Assembly (NCBI RefSeq): GCF_026341035.1
Contig: NZ_JAPEOQ010000001.1
Location: 5,394,001 to 5,458,000, forward strand
DNA length: 64,000 bases
Source of the DNA: Streptomyces sp. NBC_01016
GTDB taxonomy: Bacteria > Actinomycetota > Actinomycetes > Streptomycetales > Streptomycetaceae
Direction: 5' to 3'
Part shown: positions 17,070-25,650 of the stretch, in pieces
How positions within the stretch are numbered: position 1 is the stretch's first letter
Layout of the letters: each line of letters opens with the position of its first letter
Notes under the pieces: generated by a model
Databases searched by the model: none
The model's input: only the letters and a program-made list of their open reading frames with translations
Told to the model about the DNA's origin: nothing
Made by a program: the position numbers and the translations under genes

Positions 17070-17388
17070 GGGTCTGCTGCAGATTTAGGTGACAGGTTGA
17101 CCTGCCCCACCATTTGGGCTCCAGGTTCGGTGACTAACCGGCTGCCGGGATGGTGTCGTTCTTGGCGCAACCACTTGGACAGCGTGACGGGATGGATGCC
17201 GAGCTCGACCGCGGTCTGCTTGGCCTGCTGGCCGGCGCGGACCAGCGCGATGGCACGCGCCCGGAACTCCGGAGGATAGGGACGAGGCATGGCTGCCAGC
17301 CTTCCGTGAAGGGCCGCCAGCTAGCCACCAGAACTGGAACCCAGGACATGGGGCAGGTCAAGATGTCACCCGATCGTGCGGCAGACCC
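17070..17388. mobile_element. 319-bp MITE-like deletion derivative of an IS
   Basis: Both ends carry a 53-bp imperfect inverted repeat (17070-17122 and 17336-17388), identical at about 39 of 53 positions. Shared blocks are GGGTCTGC at the tips, then GGTGACA and TTGACCTGCCCCA. Between them lies only the 5' part of an IS3/IS911-like orfA on the minus strand. The catalytic gene is missing, so the element cannot move by itself but could be mobilised by a related IS. No target duplication is evident. Confidence 0.7.
17090..17290 (-). pseudogene. Truncated transposase orfA (IS3/IS911-like helix-turn-helix)
   Basis: The frame starting at 17290 reads MPRPYPPEFRARAIALVRAG and then VELGIHPVTLSKWLRQE, the HTH_Tnp_1-type DNA-binding domain of OrfA proteins. 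After about 45-50 codons it runs into the left inverted repeat and loses similarity; the open frame formally continues to 17045. The leucine-zipper part and the integrase-type OrfB are absent. Confidence 0.75.
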
Positions 17389-17603
17389 AACGCCAGGCGC
17401 AGGCTGGCCTGACGAGTCATCAGTTGACCCAGCATTGAGCCAGCATCCGTCTGACTAGGCCTGAGCGCACCTGGCTGCGCTCGCATGCAGTTGAAGGTGA
17501 AACTAGCAGCCGGTGAGGCGCTGGACGGCAGGGCACCGCATCGACCTTGGGGTGCTCTGCTGGAGGGCCGAATCCACCTCTACTGCACTTGTATAACCGC
17601 TGT

Positions 17604-18569
17604 TCAGCGTACGCGTCCCCTTGGTTTCAAGGGGACAGACGGAAGCTCAGGCGCCGGCAGCCGATCTCCGTCGTACCCCTTCACCTCACCAAACCGAGAC
17701 CCTGTCATCCAGTCCTCACGTGCCTGGCTGATATCGTCCTGCGACCGCCCGATGAAGTTCCAGAACATCACCAGCTCCTCCTCGAACGGCTCCCCGCCGA
17801 GCAGCAGCAGACCCGCGTCCGAGTCCGCGCGGAGCGGGAGTTCGGTGCGGCCGCAGCCGAGGTAGAGCATCGAGCCGGGGAGCAGGGGGACGTCGTCGAC
17901 GTGGGCCTCGCCGGACATCGACAGGACCGCGTACTCGAAGTCGAGGTTCAAGGGGAGGCGCGTTTCCGTGCCGTGGGTGAGGGAGAGATCCGCGCCCACG
18001 ATGGGGGTGTACGTCGTGCCGGGGGACGCCGCGCCGTCCAGGGAACCGAGGATGACCGTGGCCGTCAGGCCGGGCGCCGTCACCGTCGGCAGCGTCCCGT
18101 GGTGCTCGAAGTGCGGGTCCACGTGCCGGTGGGAGTCGGGGAGCGCCACCCAGAGCTGGGCCCCGTGCAGGAAGCGGGCGTGGGCGCGCGGGCTCTCCTC
18201 GGAGTGGGAGATCGCCCGGCCCGAGGTCATCAGGCCCAGCTCGCGGGGGCGGATCGTCTGGAGGCTGCCCGTCGAATCGCGGTGCAGCACCTCGCCGTCG
18301 TGCAGCCAGCTCACCGTCTGCAGACCCATGTGCGGGTGCGGCGGCACCTGCATGCCGGGCTCGTCCGCGATGTCGTCCGGGCCGTAGTGGTCGACGAAGG
18401 CCCACGCCCCGACCATGCGGCGGCCCAGGTTAGGCAGCAGCCTGCGCACCTCCGTGGACCCGCCGAGCCGGACGCGGCGCGGGCTGAGGAGTTCGCGTAC
18501 CGGTTCCGCGACGACGAAGCCGCGTCCGCCGCACACCGAGGGCACTGGCTCGCGGTCAAGATTGCTCAT
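17604..18569 (-). CDS. Pirin family protein
   Basis: A 321-residue bicupin. The metal ligands expected for pirins are present: H78 and H80 in PPHPHMGLQTVSW, and H122 and E124 in AISHSEESP. The second cupin (residues about 180-290) ends with GGEPFEEELVMFWNFIGRS, conserved in the family. Pirins bind iron; some are quercetinases and some bind regulators or metabolic enzymes, so the role here is open. The gene is divergent from the betaine ABC permease at 18698. Confidence 0.92.
   Translation of the reverse strand: MSNLDREPVPSVCGGRGFVVAEPVRELLSPRRVRLGGSTEVRRLLPNLGRRMVGAWAFVDHYGPDDIADEPGMQVPPHPHMGLQTVSWLHDGEVLHRDSTGSLQTIRPRELGLMTSGRAISHSEESPRAHARFLHGAQLWVALPDSHRHVDPHFEHHGTLPTVTAPGLTATVILGSLDGAASPGTTYTPIVGADLSLTHGTETRLPLNLDFEYAVLSMSGEAHVDDVPLLPGSMLYLGCGRTELPLRADSDAGLLLLGGEPFEEELVMFWNFIGRSQDDISQAREDWMTGSRFGEVKGYDGDRLPAPELPSVPLKPRGRVR
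17615..17636. terminator. Strong hairpin at the end of the pirin gene
   Basis: GTCCCCTTG (17615-17623) and CAAGGGGAC (17628-17636) form a perfect nine-bp stem with a four-base loop. It lies within the last codons of the pirin gene, a dozen bases before its stop, and could act as a terminator or as a 3' stabiliser. No U-tract follows. Confidence 0.5.
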
Positions 18570-18697
18570 GACGCAGACCCTAGCCCCGGGGCCGCGCCGC
18601 GTCAGGTGTGCGGCCCGGGGAAAGCGGAGCGCCGCCCGTACGGGTCACCCGGCGCGCCGAGCCGCGGGCAAGGCACTGGAATGGTCGGGTGCGCCTT

Positions 18698-19393
18698 GTG
18701 AACGGTGGGTCCGGCACTTCGCCGCCCGACGACTGTCTCGCCCGCAACGACTGGATCTGCGGCGAGTATCTGAGCACGCGTCGGCACATGCTGATGGATG
18801 CCACCGTGCAGCATCTGGAGATCACCGTCGTGGCTGTCGCCATCGCCGTGGTGATCGCCGTGCCGTTGGCGCTCCTGGCGCGGCGGTGGGGGTGGGCCGC
18901 CGGGCCCGTGCTCGCCCTGACGACCGTGCTCTACACGATCCCGTCGCTCGCGATGTTCTCGTTGCTGCTGCCCGTGTACGGGCTGTCCGCCACGCTGGTG
19001 ATCGCCGGGCTTGTGCTCTACTCGCTCACCCTCCTCGTACGGAACATTCTCGCCGGGCTGCGGTCCGTGCCCGAGGACACCCGGCAGGCCGCGCGCGGCA
19101 TGGGGTACGGGCCGATCCGGCTGCTGCTGACCGTCGAGCTGCCGCTCGCACTGCCCGCGGCGCTCGCCGGGCTGCGTATCGCCACCGTGTCCGCCGTCTC
19201 GCTCGTGACCGTCGGCGCCATCGTCGGCTACGGAGGGCTTGGGAATCTGATCTACAGCGGCATGAACACGTACTTCAAGGCCCAGGTGCTCACCGCCTCC
19301 GTGCTGTGCGTCGTCATCGCGCTCGTCGCCGATGTGGTGCTCCTTGCCATCGGGCGGCTGCTCACCCCCTGGACGAGAGCGAGTCGCGCGTGA
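18698..19393 (+). CDS. Betaine/osmoprotectant-type ABC transporter permease 1
   Basis: About 231 residues. After DCLARNDWICGEYLSTRR, typical of actinobacterial OpuCB/ProW-type permeases, the protein has five to six membrane helices. The coupling-helix region RQAARGMGYGPIRLLLTVELPLALPAALAGLRIA contains the EAA-like motif. The start is uncertain: GTG 18698 is chosen because the conserved part begins shortly after it, but no clear ribosome site is seen and GTG 18689 is also in frame. The stop overlaps the next permease start (GTGA). Confidence 0.87.
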   Translation: MNGGSGTSPPDDCLARNDWICGEYLSTRRHMLMDATVQHLEITVVAVAIAVVIAVPLALLARRWGWAAGPVLALTTVLYTIPSLAMFSLLLPVYGLSATLVIAGLVLYSLTLLVRNILAGLRSVPEDTRQAARGMGYGPIRLLLTVELPLALPAALAGLRIATVSAVSLVTVGAIVGYGGLGNLIYSGMNTYFKAQVLTASVLCVVIALVADVVLLAIGRLLTPWTRASRA

Positions 19394-20064
19394 ATCTCCT
19401 CTCCGACTCCTGGAACTGGCTCGCCGACTCCGCGCACTGGGCCGGCGACAACGGCGTCTGGCACCGGCTCGCCCAGCACGTGACCTTGACCGTCGTCTGT
19501 CTCGTCATCAGTTGTCTTATTGCTCTGCCGGTCGCGCTGGTGCTCGGGCATCTCGGGAAGGGTGGGGCGCTCGCCGTCAACATCGCCAACGTGGGGCGCG
19601 CCGTGCCCACCTTCGCCGTGCTCGTGCTGTTGCTGCTCACACCGTTTGGGCAGTACAGCGAGGGGCCCACCGTCGTCGCCCTCGTGCTGTTCGCGGTGCC
19701 GCCGCTGCTCACCAACGCGTACGTCGGGATGCGCGGCGTCGACCGGGAGGTCGTGAGGGCCGCGCGGGGCATGGGGATGACGGGGCGGCAGATGCTGTTC
19801 CGGGTTGAGGTGCCGCTCGCGCTGCCGATGATTATGAATGGTGTGCGCATTGCGGCTGTGCAGCTTGTCGCCACCGCCACCATCGCCGCCATTGCCGGTG
19901 GCGGCGGGCTCGGGCGGATCATCACCGCCGGGTTCAATCTCGCCAGTACGCCGCAGGTGGTGGCGGGAGCCGTGCTCGTGGCCGTCTTCGCGCTCGTCGT
20001 CGAGGCGCTGTTCGAGCTCGCCGAGCGGTTCGGTCCCGGGTGGCTGCGGGGGAGGGGGGCCTGA
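19390..20064 (+). CDS. Betaine/osmoprotectant-type ABC transporter permease 2
   Basis: A 224-residue permease paralogous to its upstream neighbour. It has five to six helices and the loop DREVVRAARGMGMTGRQMLFRVEVPLALP that contacts the ATPase. It uses a GTG start overlapping the previous stop by four bases, and its own TGA overlaps the ATG of the binding-protein gene. With the other permease it should form a heterodimeric channel for glycine betaine, choline or a related quaternary amine. Confidence 0.9.
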   Translation: MNLLSDSWNWLADSAHWAGDNGVWHRLAQHVTLTVVCLVISCLIALPVALVLGHLGKGGALAVNIANVGRAVPTFAVLVLLLLTPFGQYSEGPTVVALVLFAVPPLLTNAYVGMRGVDREVVRAARGMGMTGRQMLFRVEVPLALPMIMNGVRIAAVQLVATATIAAIAGGGGLGRIITAGFNLASTPQVVAGAVLVAVFALVVEALFELAERFGPGWLRGRGA

Positions 20065-21023
20065 TGAGCAGGTTGTTGCGTCGAGTGGCTCTTCTGCTGG
20101 GGCTCGTGTTGTTCGTCGGGGGGTGTGCCACGGGGCCCTCGCTGGAGGATCGCGGTGAGGTGACCGCGCCGCCCGGTGACAGCAAGCACCTCGTCATCGG
20201 ATCCGCCGGATTCACCGAGAGCGATCTGCTCGCCAATATGTATGCGCTGCTGCTGAAGCAGGCGGGGTACGAGACCGAGCTACTGTCCGTCGGCAACCGC
20301 GAGCTGTACGAGCCCGCCCTGGAGTCCGGGCAGATCGATGTCGTGCCCGAGTACGCCGCCACCTTCGCCGACTGGCTCAACGCCAAGGCCCATGGGCCCG
20401 ACGCGAAACCCGTCGGCTCGCCGGATCTCGACGCCACCATGAAGTCCCTGCGATCCCTCGCAGCCCCGCGCGGGCTCGATGTGCTGGACGCGGGCAAGGC
20501 CGTCGACCAGAACGCGTTCGCGGTGACCGAGGCCTACGCGAAGAAGCACGACCTCAAGACGCTCAGCGACCTCGGAGCCTCCGGCCTCAAGGTGCGGGTC
20601 GCCGCCGGGGACGAGTGCGTGCAACGGCCGTACTGCCAGCCGGGACTGGAGAAGGTCTACGGCATCGACGTCACCGGGATCGACCCCAAGGGCGTCGGCA
20701 CCACGCAGGCCAAGAACGCCGTGCAGAACGGGCAGGACCAGATGGTGCTCACCACGACCACCGACGCCACCCTCGGCGACTTCGGGCTCGTGCTGCTCGA
20801 CGACGACAAGAAGCTGCAGAACGCCGACTACCTCGTGCCCGTCGTCAACCGCTCGCGGGCCGGCAACAAGAAGGTCGCGGAGGCGCTCGGCAAGCTCAAC
20901 TCCGTGCTCACCACCGACGACCTCGCCTCCATGAACCAGCAGGTCGACAGCTGGCGCCGACTGCCCGAGGACGTCGCGCGGACCTACCTGGAGAACAAGG
21001 GACTGCTGCGGCAGGGCGGTTGA
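20064..21023 (+). CDS. Betaine-type ABC transporter substrate-binding lipoprotein
   Basis: A 319-residue extracellular lipoprotein. The signal peptide MSRLLRRVALLLGLVLFVGGC has a lipobox with Cys21, which would be lipid-modified. The mature part matches OpuAC/ProX-like proteins: IGSAGFTESDLLANMYALLL, GNRELYEPALESGQIDVVPEYAA and a C-terminal LTTDDLASMNQQVD. It delivers ligand to the two permeases encoded directly upstream. The ligand is probably a quaternary amine, but no aromatic-box residues were assigned. Confidence 0.9.
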   Translation: MSRLLRRVALLLGLVLFVGGCATGPSLEDRGEVTAPPGDSKHLVIGSAGFTESDLLANMYALLLKQAGYETELLSVGNRELYEPALESGQIDVVPEYAATFADWLNAKAHGPDAKPVGSPDLDATMKSLRSLAAPRGLDVLDAGKAVDQNAFAVTEAYAKKHDLKTLSDLGASGLKVRVAAGDECVQRPYCQPGLEKVYGIDVTGIDPKGVGTTQAKNAVQNGQDQMVLTTTTDATLGDFGLVLLDDDKKLQNADYLVPVVNRSRAGNKKVAEALGKLNSVLTTDDLASMNQQVDSWRRLPEDVARTYLENKGLLRQGG

Positions 21024-21060
21024 GAGGTGTGTGCCGCGGTCCGGCGGGCAGTCGGGGAGT

Positions 21061-21084
21061 TGACTGACTGACTGACCGACCGAC
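21061..21084. repeat. Tetranucleotide repeat (TGAC)4(CGAC)2
   Basis: Six consecutive YGAC units lie 29 bp upstream of the FAD oxidoreductase start. Simple repeats of this length are rare in such G+C-rich DNA. The tract is upstream of the ribosome site (AGGAAG), not inside the coding region. Confidence 0.85.
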
Positions 21085-21112
21085 CGCAACCGGGACACGT
21101 ACAGGAAGCCGT

Positions 21113-22273
21113 ATGAATCGAGCCGTCGTCGTCGGGGCGGGCGTGCTGGGCGCCTGCGTCGCCTATCACCTCGCCCGCGCGGGCGTCGAAGTCGTCGTGC
21201 TGGAGGAGGCGGGGCCCGCGTCCGGCACCTCCAGCGCCACCTTCGCCGCCGACGTCACCCACCTGAAGACCCCGCACACCTACTACCGGCTGAACCGCCA
21301 GGGCTCCGACGGCCACCGCGCCCTCGCCGAGGAACTCGACGGACCCACCTGGCGGCACCCGGTGCCGCTCGTCCAGTGGGCCGACAGCGACGACGCACAG
21401 CGCACACTGCTCGAACAGGCGTCACGCGTACGGGAATGGGGCCACGACTGCCGCAACGCCCCGGCATCCGCACTGCGCGAGCTCGCGCCCGCCGTCGACC
21501 CGGCCGCCTGCACCGTCGACGAGATCGTCGTGCACACCGGCACCGCCTGGTTCGACGCCCCGCGCCTGGTGAACGCCCTGCTCGACGCCGCCGTACGGGC
21601 CGGCGCCGAAGCGCACTACGGAACCCGCGTCACCGGACTGCTCCGCGACGGCGCGCGGGTCGTCGGCGCGGAGGCGGGAGAGCGCAGCTGGGGCGCGGAC
21701 GTCGTCGTGAACTGTGCGGGGCCCGCGGCCGACCAGATCGCCGCGCTCGCCGGGGCGCGGCTGCCGCTGCGGCACGTGCCCGGGCTCGTCGCCGAGAGCG
21801 CCCCGCTGGCCGAGGAGCCGCTGACCGCGATCCTCTCGGCGCCCGGCATCGACCTGCGGCCCACGGCGGACGGCGGCGTGCTCGCCCTGTCGTGGGAGGT
21901 CGACGCGCGCCTGGACGGGATGGCCGCCGACGGCCTGCCCTCGGAGCTGCACCGGCGCGCGAGCACCGTCGTGCCGGGCCTGGGCGGGGCCCGGATCGCC
22001 GACGCGCGCATCGGTGTACGACCCGTGCCGCTGGACGGGCTGCCGCTGGTCGGCGAGGCGGATGCGGCGCCCGGCCTGTACCACCTGGTGTCGCACAGCG
22101 CGGTGACGCTCGCCCCGGTGCTCGGCAGGCTCGCCGCGCAGGAGATCACGAGCGGGCGGGCGGCCGAGGAACTGGACGCGTACCGCCCCGGTCGGGCGAT
22201 CAACGGCGACGTACAGGACGAGAATCTGCGGGCGATGAACCGCCGCGGGCGGGAGTCTCAACCTCAACCTTAG
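21113..22273 (+). CDS. FAD-dependent amine oxidoreductase (DAO family)
   Basis: A 386-residue flavoenzyme. The N-terminal dinucleotide fold has GAGVLG at residues 8-13 followed by VVVLEEAGPASGTSSA, and a second FAD-contacting segment VVNCAGPAADQIAAL lies mid-protein. The family includes sarcosine, dimethylglycine and glycine oxidases. The gene follows the betaine-type ABC importer by about 90 bp, so oxidation of an imported N-methylated amino acid is a reasonable guess. It is convergent with the transporter's ATPase gene at 22341. Confidence 0.85.
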   Translation: MNRAVVVGAGVLGACVAYHLARAGVEVVVLEEAGPASGTSSATFAADVTHLKTPHTYYRLNRQGSDGHRALAEELDGPTWRHPVPLVQWADSDDAQRTLLEQASRVREWGHDCRNAPASALRELAPAVDPAACTVDEIVVHTGTAWFDAPRLVNALLDAAVRAGAEAHYGTRVTGLLRDGARVVGAEAGERSWGADVVVNCAGPAADQIAALAGARLPLRHVPGLVAESAPLAEEPLTAILSAPGIDLRPTADGGVLALSWEVDARLDGMAADGLPSELHRRASTVVPGLGGARIADARIGVRPVPLDGLPLVGEADAAPGLYHLVSHSAVTLAPVLGRLAAQEITSGRAAEELDAYRPGRAINGDVQDENLRAMNRRGRESQPQP

Positions 22274-22340
22274 GGTTACGTCTGCCTCTGTCCCTGCGTA
22301 TGCGCCCGCGTCTGTGCCGACCCCTGTCCGTGACGCCTGG

Positions 22341-23504
22341 TCACGCGTCCGCCACCGAGTCGAACTCCACCTCGTCCCGCCCCACGCCCTGTGCGTCCGC
22401 GTCCACCGACCGGCGCAGCGCCTCGTGCAGCTTCGCCGGGGTCAGGACGCCGAGGAAACGGGCGCCGTCGAGGACCGCGACCCAGCCCGCGTCGTGCTGG
22501 AGCATCACTCCGAACGCCTGCTTGAGCGGCGCGCCGACCGGCACCCATGCCCGCATCCGGTGGGCCAGATCGCCGACCCGGCCGTCGGGACCGGCCAGTG
22601 ACGCCTCGTCGACACCGACCCAACCGTGCAGGTCACCGCCCTCATCGAGCACCACCGCCCACCGCGCCCCGTCCTCGCGCATCCGGGCGGCCGCCCGGGC
22701 GGGCGACTCCTCGAAGCGGGCCACCGAGGGCTGCTCCAGGTCGTCCGGCTCGATCTCGGTGACCGACAGGCGCTTCAGGCCCCGGTCCGCGCCGACGAAC
22801 TCGGCGACGTACGGGGTGGCGGGCGAGCCGAGCACCGCGCCCGGTGTGTCGTACTGCTCGATGCGGCCCTGCCCGTACACCGCGATGCGGTCGCCGAGCC
22901 GGACCGCCTCCTCGATGTCGTGCGTGACGAGGAGGACCGTCTTGCGGACAGCCGCCTGCATCTTCAGGAACTCGTCCTGCAGCTGCTCGCGCACCACCGG
23001 GTCGACCGCACCGAACGGTTCGTCCATCAGGAGCACGGGCGGGTCGGCGGCGAGAGCGCGGGCGACGCCCACGCGCTGGCGCTGGCCGCCGGAGAGCTGC
23101 TCCGGATAGCGGCTCCCGTACGTGCTCGGGTCCAGGCCCACCAGATCGAGCAGCTCGGCGGCGCGCGCCCTGGCCTTCGCCTTCTTCCAGCCGATGAGCG
23201 CGGGCACGGTCGCCGTGTTGTCGAGGATCGTGCGGTGCGGGAAGAGGCCCACCTGCTGGATGACGTAGCCGATGCGGCGGCGCAGCTGCACCGGGTCGAC
23301 GCCGGAGATGTCCTCGCCCTCGACGTGGATGTGACCCGACGTCGGCTCGATCAGCCGGTTCACCATCATCATCGTGGTGGTCTTGCCGCAGCCGGAAGGG
23401 CCGACGAGCGTGACCAGTTCGCCCTCGTTCACTTCGAACGAGAGGTCGTCCACTGCCATCGTGCCGTCCGCGTACCGCTTGGTGACATGGTCGAACCGGA
23501 TCAT
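22341..23504 (-). CDS. Betaine-type ABC transporter ATP-binding protein with C-terminal CBS region
   Basis: A 387-residue ATPase. Walker A GPSGCGKT is at residues 35-42, the signature is LSGGQRQRVGVARAL, and Walker B is PPVLLMDEPFGAVDP. A CBS-type tail (about 250-370, with WAVVLDEGGDLHGWVGVDE and DAGWVAVLDGARFLGVLTP) is what OpuA/OpuC ATPases use to sense ionic strength. It should energise the permeases at 18698-20064, yet it is encoded on the opposite strand beyond the FAD oxidoreductase gene. Its start is 24 bp past the lutC stop, so it may also be read from the rha/lut operon. Confidence 0.9.
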   Translation of the reverse strand: MIRFDHVTKRYADGTMAVDDLSFEVNEGELVTLVGPSGCGKTTTMMMVNRLIEPTSGHIHVEGEDISGVDPVQLRRRIGYVIQQVGLFPHRTILDNTATVPALIGWKKAKARARAAELLDLVGLDPSTYGSRYPEQLSGGQRQRVGVARALAADPPVLLMDEPFGAVDPVVREQLQDEFLKMQAAVRKTVLLVTHDIEEAVRLGDRIAVYGQGRIEQYDTPGAVLGSPATPYVAEFVGADRGLKRLSVTEIEPDDLEQPSVARFEESPARAAARMREDGARWAVVLDEGGDLHGWVGVDEASLAGPDGRVGDLAHRMRAWVPVGAPLKQAFGVMLQHDAGWVAVLDGARFLGVLTPAKLHEALRRSVDADAQGVGRDEVEFDSVADA

Positions 23505-23527
23505 GTCACCAACGCTAGCCGCGCCCT

Positions 23528-24175
23528 TCAGCCGCCGCTCACCAGGACGACCTCCAGAGTGCGTGGTCCGTGCACGCCCTCGACCCGGTCGAGTTCGATG
23601 TCGCTGGTCGCGGACGGGCCCGAGATCCAGGTCAGCGGGCGGGTCGGGTCGAGCCGTTCGAGGGCCTGCGGGACCGAGGAGACCACCTGGTCCGGGACGC
23701 GTACGACGCAGATGTGGTGGTCGGGGACGAGGGTGATGCGGCGGCGGCCCTGGTCGGGGGAGCCGTCGAGGACGATGGTGCCGGTCTCTGCGATCGCGAC
23801 CGCGCAGGCGGTGACGACGCTGTCGACCTCGTCGAGCTCGGCCGGGGTGTTCTCGGCGCGGTCATGGACCTGCGTGGCATCGGCCTCGGCCAGCCAGCCG
23901 TCCGGCAGCCCGGGCGGCACCGCCACGGCCCGCGACCCGTGCCCGGCGAGCAGCCGCGCGATGGTGGCCGGCAACTCCTCACTGGTGGCCCGGTGCACGA
24001 TCGCCCGGTAGTCGGCGAGGTTCTCCGCGAGGAGTTCCACCGTCTGCTGCGTCGTCCGGTTGCCGTGTTCGCGCAGATAGCTGCGGTCGATGTCCTTGGC
24101 GTACGAATCAGGGGCCTCGACCGGGCCGCCGAGGGCGCGGCGCACCCGGCCGAGGATGACGTCTCTGCTGCTCAC
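23528..24175 (-). CDS. lutC: L-lactate utilisation protein C (LutC/YkgG)
   Basis: A 215-residue protein of the LUD domain family, the third subunit of the LutABC iron-sulfur L-lactate dehydrogenase system that oxidises L-lactate to pyruvate. Characteristic stretches are AIAETGTIVLDGSPDQGRR and TLVPDHHICVVRVPDQVV. It starts with GTG overlapping the lutB stop (GTGA). It is the last Lut gene in the run that begins with L-rhamnose isomerase, which explains its presence: the rhamnose route yields L-lactate. Confidence 0.92.
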   Translation of the reverse strand: MSSRDVILGRVRRALGGPVEAPDSYAKDIDRSYLREHGNRTTQQTVELLAENLADYRAIVHRATSEELPATIARLLAGHGSRAVAVPPGLPDGWLAEADATQVHDRAENTPAELDEVDSVVTACAVAIAETGTIVLDGSPDQGRRRITLVPDHHICVVRVPDQVVSSVPQALERLDPTRPLTWISGPSATSDIELDRVEGVHGPRTLEVVLVSGG

Positions 24176-25650
24176 TTGTTCGTCTCCTTGCCGCCGTTCG
24201 TCCGCTTCCACCAGTCGCGGAAGGGTTCCGCGGGCACCTTGGGCAGGTCGCGGGTCGCCGTCCAGGCCTTGCCGGGGCCGGGCACCGTACGTGGGTGGAA
24301 GCGGCGGGTGCGCGAGGCGAGGCGCTGGCCGGTGGCGAGTGCCGCCGGGTGGGTGAAGGCCCAGGTGGCGGCGCGCATCGCGGCGCGTTCGGCGGCGTGG
24401 CCCTTGGCCGGGCGGAGCATGACCTTGTTGCCGTTGCGGGTGGCGGGGCCGCCGGCCACGACCCGCTCGCGCAGGTGGACGAGGACCTCGGGGATGTCGA
24501 TGGCGACCGGGCACACCTCGTAGCAGGCGCCGCACAGGGACGACGCGTAGGGGAGCGAGGCGTCGATCTCACTGCCGGTGCCCCGGAGTTGGGGGCTGAG
24601 GATGGCGCCGATGGGGCCGGGATAGACCGAGCCGTAGGCGTGGCCGCCGGCCCGCTCGTAGACGGGGCAGACGTTGAGGCAGGCGGAGCAGCGGATGCAG
24701 CGCAGGGCCTGGCGGCCGACCTCGTCGGCGAGGGTGTCGGTGCGGCCGTTGTCGATGAGGACCAGGTGGAAGTTCTGGGGGCCGTCGGAGTCGGTGGTGC
24801 CCGTCCAGGTGGAGGTGTACGGGTTCATGCGCTCGGCGGTCGAGGAACGCGGCAGGGTCTGGAGAAAGACCTCCAGGTCCTGCCACGTCGGCACAATTTT
24901 TTCAATGCCGACGACCGAGATGAGTGTCTCGGGCAGGGTCAGGCACATGCGGCCGTTGCCCTCGGACTCGACCACGACGAGGGTGCCGGTCTCGGCGACC
25001 ATGAAGTTGGCCCCCGAGATGCCGACCTTGGCGCGCAGGAACTTCTCGCGCAGGTGCAGGCGGGCCGCCTCGGCGAGTTCGGCGGGGGTGTCGGTGAGTC
25101 CTTCCGGGGCCGGGCGGCCCCAACTGCCCATCTCCTTGCGGAAGATGTCGCGGATCTCGCCGCGGTTGCGGTGGATGGCGGGGACCAGGATGTGCGAGGG
25201 CCGGTCGTTGCCGAGCTGGACGATGAGCTCGGCGAGGTCGGTCTCGTAGGCGTGGATGCCCTCGGTCTCGAGGTGCTCGTTGAGGCCGATCTCCTGGGTG
25301 GCCATCGACTTGACCTTGACGACCTCCGACTCGCCGGTCTCCTTGACGAGCCCGGCCACGATCCGGTTGGCCTCGTCGGCGTCGCGCGCCCAGTGCACGG
25401 TGCCGCCCGCCGCCGTGACCGACTCCTCCAGCTGCACCAGATAGTGCTCCAGGTGGTGCAGCGTGTGGTCCTTGATCTCCTTGCCCGCCTGGCGAAGGCG
25501 TGCCCAGTCGTCGAGTTCGGAGACCGCGCGCTCGCGCTTGTCACGGATGGTGTGCGTGGCGTGCTTCAGGTTGGCGCGCAGGGTGGTGTTGCGTACGGCG
25601 TCGTGCGCGGCCTTCGGGAAGGCCGGCATCCCGACGAAAGTGCCGCTCAT
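24172..25650 (-). CDS. lutB: L-lactate utilisation iron-sulfur protein B (LutB)
   Basis: A 492-residue protein. An N-terminal LUD domain (residues about 60-300, with MVAETGTLVVVESEGNGRMCLTLPE) is followed by two 4Fe-4S sites: CIRCSACLNVCP and CGACYEVCPVAIDIPEVL. A C-terminal DUF3390-type tail ends the protein. It transfers electrons from L-lactate oxidation together with LutA and LutC. Start ATG 25650 overlaps the lutA stop (ATGA); upstream in-frame codons overlap lutA and are not coding. Confidence 0.94.
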   Translation of the reverse strand: MSGTFVGMPAFPKAAHDAVRNTTLRANLKHATHTIRDKRERAVSELDDWARLRQAGKEIKDHTLHHLEHYLVQLEESVTAAGGTVHWARDADEANRIVAGLVKETGESEVVKVKSMATQEIGLNEHLETEGIHAYETDLAELIVQLGNDRPSHILVPAIHRNRGEIRDIFRKEMGSWGRPAPEGLTDTPAELAEAARLHLREKFLRAKVGISGANFMVAETGTLVVVESEGNGRMCLTLPETLISVVGIEKIVPTWQDLEVFLQTLPRSSTAERMNPYTSTWTGTTDSDGPQNFHLVLIDNGRTDTLADEVGRQALRCIRCSACLNVCPVYERAGGHAYGSVYPGPIGAILSPQLRGTGSEIDASLPYASSLCGACYEVCPVAIDIPEVLVHLRERVVAGGPATRNGNKVMLRPAKGHAAERAAMRAATWAFTHPAALATGQRLASRTRRFHPRTVPGPGKAWTATRDLPKVPAEPFRDWWKRTNGGKETNK

